From positions 74,222,860-74,286,859 of the forward strand of contig CAMZMU010000027.1 in assembly GCA_947311845.1 (NCBI GenBank): 64,000 bases of DNA. Direction: 5' to 3'. Every line of letters begins with the position of its first letter. Positions within the stretch are counted from its first letter, which is position 1. Source of the stretch: Poa pratensis. Taxonomy: Eukaryota > Streptophyta > Magnoliopsida > Poales > Poaceae. The translations under genes and the position numbers were made by a program. The notes under the pieces are model-generated. The model searched no databases. It was not told the DNA's origin and was given only the letters and a program-made list of their open reading frames with translations. Positions 57,561 to 64,000 of the stretch are shown one piece after another.

Positions 57561-59171
57561 TGATACGTCTCAAACGTATCTATAATTTCTGATGTTCCAT
57601 GTTGATATTATACCAATTGTTACATGTTTTATATACACTTCATAGAATTTTTACGAATTTTCTGGGACTAACCTATTAACAAGATGCCACAGTGCCAGTT
57701 CTTGTTTTCTGCTGTTTTTGTATTCCAGAAAAGCTAGTCTGGAAATATTCTCGGAATTGGACGAAACATGGACAGAACCTCCTATTTTTCCAACACGAAG
57801 ACAGAGTCCAGAGGAGACACTGAGGGGAGCCACGTGGCGCCCACACCATGGGGCCGCGCGGGCCCCCCTGCCGCGCCGTGGGGTGGTGTGGGGCCCTCGT
57901 GGCTCCGCAGCCGCCGCCCTTTGGCCTATTTATTCCTCCCGACGTGAAAACCCTAGATACCCGAGCCATTATCCACGAAATGTTCCAGAGACGCCGCCGC
58001 CGTCAACCCTACCTCGGGAGGGTTCAAAAGCTCTTCCCGGCACCCTGCCGGAGATGGGAATCATCACCAGAGGGCTCTACATCACCATGCCTGCCTCCGG
58101 TGTGATGCGTGAGTAGTTCATCCTTGGACTACGGGTCCATGGCAGTAGCTAGATGGTTGTCTCTCCACTTTATGCTATCATGTTTAGATCTTTTGAGCCG
58201 CCTATCATGATCAAGATCATATTATTGTAATGCTACATGTTGTGTTTGCTGGGATCCGATGAATATTGAATACTATGTCAAGTTGATTATCAATCTATCT
58301 TATATGTTATTTATGATTTTGCATGCTTTCCGTTACTAGTAGATGCTTTGTCCAAGTAGATGCTTGTAACTCCAAGAGTGAGTATTTATGCTAGATAGTG
58401 GGTTCATGCCTCCGGTAATCTGGGAGAGTGACAATAACTTCTAAGATTGTGGATGTGCTGTTGCCACTAGGGATAAAATAACTGATGCTTAGCTTAAGGG
58501 TACGCCGTTAGGTCTAATGCATTTGTTTACTTTACGCACATTACTTAATACAATTATCCGTTGCTTGCAACTTAATACCAACGGGGAACTCGGTATGACA
58601 ACCTGGCGGTGGATTATTAGTCATAGACTTTGTTGGATAACGGTCTATGTATTTTGTCGTAATGCCCACATGAATATCATAGTAATCATCATGTCATATA
58701 TATGCATTGTTATGCGCTCAATATTTTGTCAATTGCCCAGCTGTAATTTGTTCACCCAGCATGTTAGTTATCTGTTATGGAGAGACACCACTAGTGAACT
58801 GTGGACCCCGGTCCATTCTTTTACACTGATAATACAACCAACTTCAAACACTGTTCCTTTCATTCTCTGCAATTTACTACTGTTTTCCACACCATACGTT
58901 TAATCCTTTGTTTTCAGCAAGCCGGTGAAATTGACAACCTCACTGTTTCGTTGGGGCAAAATAGTTTGATTGTGTTGTGTGCAGATTCCATGTTGGCGCC
59001 GGATTCCCTGGAGCTGCGCCGTGCCATATTCCGCCACCAACAACCTTCCGAAGCGATTTCTTGCTCCTACTGGTTCGATTAAACCTGGTTTCATACTGAG
59101 GGAAAACTGCTTCTATACTGCATCATACCTTCCTCTTGGGTCTCCCAGCGAACGTGTGATCCACGCAATCA
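57561..59171 (+). repeat. 5' LTR of element 2
   Basis: 1611 bp, TGATACGTCT to CACGCAATCA. It is close to the partial 3' LTR at 63359-64000; by eye only a few differences per hundred bases. Confidence 0.87.
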
Positions 59172-59182
59172 AGCATATTTTC

Positions 59183-59200
59183 TGGCGCCGTTGCTGGGGA
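59183..59200 (+). other. Primer binding site of element 2
   Basis: TGGCGCCGTTGCTGGGGA, one mismatch to the tRNA-Asp site. A second, decayed copy follows near 59257 (CTGACGCCATATTGGGAAG). Confidence 0.75.
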
Positions 59201-59450
59201 GCAGAAGCACTTCGGTTCAGCAATCTCCTTGCCTTCCTTCCACACGCCATATTTTCTGACGCCATATTGGGAAGCAAGAGGATTTCTGCAAGGGGAGTTT
59301 CACGCTTCCAATCTCTTTACTTTGTTATTGTCCTGCTTAGTTTATTTTTATTTAGTCTTGTTTGCTTTATTTATCAAAAACACAAAAAATTAGTTTTCTG
59401 CATCTAGTTTATTCGGTTTGTTATTGTGTCTAGTTGTTTACTTGCTATCA

Positions 59451-60809
59451 ATGGTTGGTCTCTCTGAAGCGAAATCTTATTGGCTAAGTGGTTCACAGAG
59501 GAACAACAAAATTATTATAAGGAATACCGCTTATCTCAAAAAGGGAAATATTTATGGGAACAAATAAGTAGATTGAATTATTTTGCTAAAAACTTGTGCT
59601 CTACTTATGATGAATCCTACTGCTTTAATGAATCTTTATGTTGTAGAAGGCATAAACACCTCCCTTTCCAATGTGATTATAATGATAATGAAACCTTGGC
59701 TGCTTATGCTAAAGGAAACTATGACTTTGTTAATCTTGAACAAATTGAAGAATTTTTTGTTTTTAAGGGTGCCTATGAAATTGCTGGTTATATTCAAGAT
59801 GATGATGCTCCTTATAGATCTGATACTTTTGCTATGCTTGGATATTGCCTTGAGTATTATAATGATAATCCTTATATTACTGAATTTCTTGAGAAAAGAC
59901 ATCCTCAAAAAGAAGAGACCATTGTCTTGCAGGAACCTGTAGAAGAAGAAACTACTGCTGAAGCTGAAAGCTCATTGGATGAAAAAGAGGAGGAAGTGAT
60001 GAACAAAAGAAGGAAGAATGGATTAGCTACCCATGCCTACCTTCTAATGAGAGTAACTCTTTACTCTTACATTATTTGATCACCCTCCATCCTTATCAAA
60101 GGAGGATGAATGTTATGTTCCTGTGGATTCTCTTGAAATATTCCCTATGAGTAAAACTTGTGGAAATGAGTATGCTACTGTTATTTATGATAATCCATGC
60201 TATTTTGATAAATCTTATGATAATCCTTTATTTGTGCGTAATTTCGAAATGCATGGTAATGAGAAAGTTTGTTTAGAAAATGTTTATGATAAAGCTCTAG
60301 ATGATGGTCCTATATTGCTTGATAATATTATGTATTCTACTAATGAAAATGGGATAGGAGAGGTCTTGATTTATCTAGATGGAGTCCCATACCTCTTGAG
60401 AATGATCAATCATCTTGTTATAAAATGGTTAAAAGTGGGTTTGAAAGTTTTAATCCCACTATTTTGGAGCTTGATAAAAAGTATGTGTTTGTAGATCATG
60501 AAAAGCATGCTTTATGTGATAGTTATATTGTTGAGTTTGTTCATGATGCTACTGAAAATTATTATGAGAGAGGAAAATATGATTGTAGAAATTTTCATGG
60601 TACTAAAACACCTCCTATATGCTGAAAGTTTTGAAGTTGCTCTTGTTTTACCTTCCTATGCTTGTTACTTTGTTCTTTATGAATTTATTTGCTATAAGGC
60701 TCCTATGCATAGGAAGAGTGTTAGATTTAAACATGTTTTATATATGCTTCTTGATGCTCTCTTTATGTTTCAACTCTATCCTTATGTGAGCATCATTAAA
60801 ATATTCTAG
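59451..60809 (+). pseudogene. Unidentified retroelement ORF, frameshifted
   Basis: This is a broken homologue of the minus-strand ORF at 36650-37555. The shared start context (TTTACTTGCTATCAATGGTT) gives ATG 59451, but that frame is lost at once. The longest piece, 59480-60079, is acidic with a C-terminal glutamate-rich tail. Later pieces are in other frames: 60123-60494, 60425-60625 (VDHEKHALCDSYIVEFVHDA, TENYYERGKY) and 60498-60809 (APMHRKSVRFKHVLYMLLDA). At least three frame changes are needed to follow the homology. No known domain is seen. Confidence 0.65.
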
Positions 60810-63358
60810 CCTAGCTAAAAGGCGTTAAAGAAAAGCGCTTATGGGAGACAACCCATTATTTTATTTCTGCAATTTTTCTTTTTTTGAGTCAAGGAGTTGT
60901 TTACTTCTGTAACAATTCCTTTGTATCTTTATTTTATCGCATTGTTGTGCCAAGTATTGCCTCTAATAGGAAGATGATGCTAGATTTGGATTTCTGCGCA
61001 GGAACAGATTTCTGCTGTTCACCGTTTTAATTCTGTAAAATCACAGAAAAATTATTTAAATCTGAAATTTTTGTGCGTGATCCTCAGATATGTACGCATC
61101 TTTCGTTAGTTTAAAGTTTTTCGATCTGAGCAACGTAAGTGCCTCGAAAAAATTCGTCTTTGCGGACTGTTCTGTTTGTCTTTTATTTTTCGCATTCTCT
61201 CTTTTACTAGTGTTGAGTGAAATTCTTTTTTAGGGTGAAGAGCTTCACATAACATCAGTGGCAGTAGCTAATGTTAAAAGTAACGGTCATGTTTGTGTCC
61301 TTATAGAACATGTGAGTTTTTGATTGTGCACTAACCCTCTAATGAGAATTACTTTGAGTTTGGTGTGGCAAAGTTTTCAAGGGTCAAGAGAGAAGGATGA
61401 TATAATGTGATCAAGAAGAGTGAAGAGCTTAAGCTTGGGGATGCTCCCATGGATCACCCCAGCAAATTTCAAGAAGACTCAAGCGTCTAAGCTTGGGGAT
61501 GCCCAAGGCATCCCCTTCTTCATCAGCAACTTATCAGGTCATCTCTAGTGAAACTATATTTTAATTCTTTCACATCATATGTGCTTTACTTGGAGCGTCT
61601 GTGTGCTTTTATTTTCAGTATTTTATTTTTCGTATGGTCAACTTGATTGGACCCCAGCATTCTTGATTGGGAGAGAGACACGCTCCGCTTTTTCATATGA
61701 ATACTCCTATTCTTCACTTATACTTGTTGAGTATTCTTGTCTAGCTATTGCTATGCTTTTAGCTCCTGTTTTTCATGCATCTCTTATTCAGAGCTGTTAG
61801 TTCTTTTAAAGAAAGTACTCTCTTGCTTCACTTATAATTGTTTGGAGAGTTTATGTTGAAATAAATTGATTGGTGTTTGGTTGGAACAGAAAATGTTGCA
61901 TGTGGTAGATGGTATAATGGAAAAAGCTTACATATTCTTGTAGATCGCTGTATTGGATAATTTGATACTTGTCAATTGTTTTGAGTTATCAAGTAGTTCA
62001 TGTTTAAGCTTTTGTATCATGTAGTTAAAACCTATTAATGAAAAACTACCGTAAAGCTCGTTGAAATTTGGTTTGCATGTTTGGTATCTCTAAGGTCTAG
62101 ATATTTTCTAGTAAAAGGGTTTGGTTAACAAGGAAGACAGTGTAGAGTCTTATAATGCTTGCAATATGTTTTCATATAAGCCTTGCTGTGTCGGTTGATA
62201 TCCTGTGTTTGCTTCAAATAACCTTGCTAGCCTAAACTCTGTACTGAGAGGGAATGCTTCTCGTGCATCCAAAACCTTGAGCCAAATCCATGCCATCTGT
62301 GTCCACCATAACTACCTATATGTGGTATTTTCTTGCCATTCCAAGTAAATTTTTCATGTGCTACCTTTAAACTATTCAAACTTTATTACTCCTATTTTGT
62401 GTCAATGTTTACCAAGCTCATGAGGACGGGGTGGATGTCTTTATGTCAACTGTCAAACAGACTTTACCACCGGACTAGCGGCATATACATCCGCTTATCC
62501 ATTAATTTTGCAAAAAGAGCTGGCAAATGGGGTGCCCAGTCCCAATTAATTACAACTTTAACCGCTTAATTCTCTTCACATTTTTGCCCTGATTTATCAG
62601 TCAAGCAATGACAAACAGTGAAATATCTGCATGTGTAAACAAAAGAGAAAGAGGGATGATCTGCCTTGCTGGTAGAAATAACGTCCTTCATGGGAGCCGC
62701 TCTTAAAAGTCTGGTTGGCAGGGGTCATATTGTACTTTCCATTTTCTGATTCGTTGACAATTAACAAACACCTCTCAAAACTTATTTTTTACTCTCTATA
62801 TGATTTCAAAAACTTAAAAAGCTCTAGCACATGATTTAATCCCTGCTTCCCTCTGCGAAGGGCCTTTCTTTTACTTTTATGTTGAGTCAGTTTACCTACT
62901 TCTTTCTATCTTAGAAGCAAACACTAGTGTCAACTTTGGTGCAACAATTTTTATATGCTCATATATTGCACTTATTATATGCTTTGTGTTGACAAATATC
63001 CATGAGATATATATGTTGAAAGTTGAAAGCAATTGCTGAAACTTAAATCTTCCTTTGTGTTGGTTAAATACCTTTTACTTAGAATCTATTGCTTTATGAG
63101 TTAACTCTTATGCAAAACTCTTGATGCTTGTCTCGAAAGTACTATTCATGAAAAGTTTTTGCTTATATGATTCAGTTGTTTGCTCATTATCTACTTGCTA
63201 GCAAACTATAGACCATTGACCTGGATCACTTCATTCATAACATGTGCTTTACAGTATTATTTGATCAAGATTATGATTGTAGCATGTCACCTCAGAAATT
63301 ATTTTGTTTTTATCGTTTTACCTACTCGAGGACGAGTAGAACTAAGCTTGGGGATGCT
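60810..63358 (+). other. Noncoding 3' interior of element 2
   Basis: Homologous to 54712-57193 throughout, with an extra segment near 62150-62240 (TTATAATGCTTGCAATATG through CCTTGCTAGCC) absent from element 1. TAAGCTTGGGGATGC occurs at 61430 and 61488, and AAGCTTGGGGATGCT directly precedes the LTR. Confidence 0.8.
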
Positions 63359-64000
63359 TGATACGTCTCAAACGTATCTATAATTTCTGATGTTCCATGT
63401 TGATATTATATAATTGTTACATGTTTTATATACACTTCATAGCATTTTTATGCATTTTCTGGGACTAACCTATTAACAAGATGCCACAGTGCCAGTTCCT
63501 GTTTTCTGCTGTTTTTGTATTCCAGAAAAGCTAGTCTGGAAATATTCTCGGAATTGGACGAAACTTGGACAGAACCTCCTATTTTTCCAACACGAAGACG
63601 GAGTCCAGAGGAGACACGGAGGGGAGCCACGTGGCGCCCACACCATGGGGCCGCACGGCCCCCCCTGCCGCCCGCGGGGTGGTGTGGGGCCCTCGTGGCT
63701 CCGGAGCCGCCGCCCTTTCGCCTATTTATTCCTCCCGACGCGAAAACCCTAAATACCCGAGCCATTATCCACGAAAAGTTCCAGAGACGCCGCCGCCGTC
63801 AACCCTAGCTCGGGAGGGTTCAGAAGCTCTTCCCGGCACCCTGCCGGAGAGGGGAATCATCACCGGAGGGCTCTACATCACCATGCCTGCCTCCGGAGTG
63901 ATGCGTGAGTAGTTCATCCTTGGACTACGGGTCCATGCAGTAGCTAGATGGTTGTCTCTCCACTTTATGCTATCATGTTTAGATCTTGTGAGCTGCCTAT
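63359..64000 (+). repeat. 3' LTR of element 2 (cut by window end)
   Basis: The first 642 bases of the LTR, starting TGATACGTCTC. They align with the start of the LTRs at 50687 and 57561. Confidence 0.87.

Larger units (their letters stand above)
57561..64000 (+). mobile_element. Athila-lineage element 2 (alternative ORF, no gag or pol)
   Basis: 5' LTR 57561-59171, primer site 59183-59200, broken ORF region 59451-60809, noncoding 3' interior 60810-63358, and 3' LTR from 63359 beyond the window end. LTR and 3' interior match element 1, but the coding module is unrelated to gag-protease. Confidence 0.87.

Noticed and set aside
1..64000. Prokaryotic operon, CRISPR array, tRNA or rRNA gene, or organelle insertion.
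   Set aside because: No direct-repeat spacer array, no cloverleaf-like gene with both pol III boxes in proper spacing, and no rRNA signature was seen. Gene structure with GT-AG introns and LTR elements is that of a plant nuclear chromosome.

Overview
The window is nuclear DNA of a grass, most likely a Triticeae species (wheat, Aegilops or barley type). The reasons are the dense nesting of Gypsy LTR retrotransposons, a CACTA transposon, Stowaway MITEs, and two genes that closely resemble grass regulators. No prokaryotic, organellar or CRISPR signal was seen. Family and orthology names come from memory of conserved motifs; no search was run.

Left arm (1-20151). A solo-LTR-like fragment and a Copia relic that keeps only gag and a 3' LTR lie at the edge. 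Then come small retroposed fragments, including a LINE 3' end inserted inside a Stowaway MITE. The main gene is a class I KNOX homeobox gene on the plus strand: five exons, 11353-18225, 307 residues predicted, OSH71/OSH6 (liguleless3/4-like) clade. Its third intron is 5.6 kb and holds at least five small transposons, among them a probable Helitron. Segments of the 3' flank are duplicated just downstream.

Middle (20152-41631). A 2.4-kb PIF/Harbinger element that carries only ORF1 (Myb/SANT and coiled coil) is split by a 19-kb nest. The outermost insertion is a solo LTR with a 5-bp target duplication. Inside it lie a LARD-like element with 4.4-4.6-kb LTRs and no gag or pol, and an Athila-lineage element on the minus strand.

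Second gene (44554-45572, minus strand). An intronless group S1 bZIP gene has a leader with three upstream ORFs. One of them encodes the sucrose-control peptide ending SFSVAFLYWFYDFS. It is too short for ordinary gene calling but is the best-supported regulatory element here.

Right arm (46662-64000). A hAT-type MITE is followed by the 5' part of a CACTA element whose TNP2 transposase carries four in-frame stops and a frameshift. An Athila-lineage element inserts into it. Two such elements, one into the LTR of the other, fill the rest of the window. They share LTRs, a doubled tRNA-Asp primer binding site and the 3' interior, but carry different coding modules: gag-protease in one, an unrelated membrane-segment ORF in the other. 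The genes do not form an operon. KNOX and bZIP are independent regulators separated by transposons.
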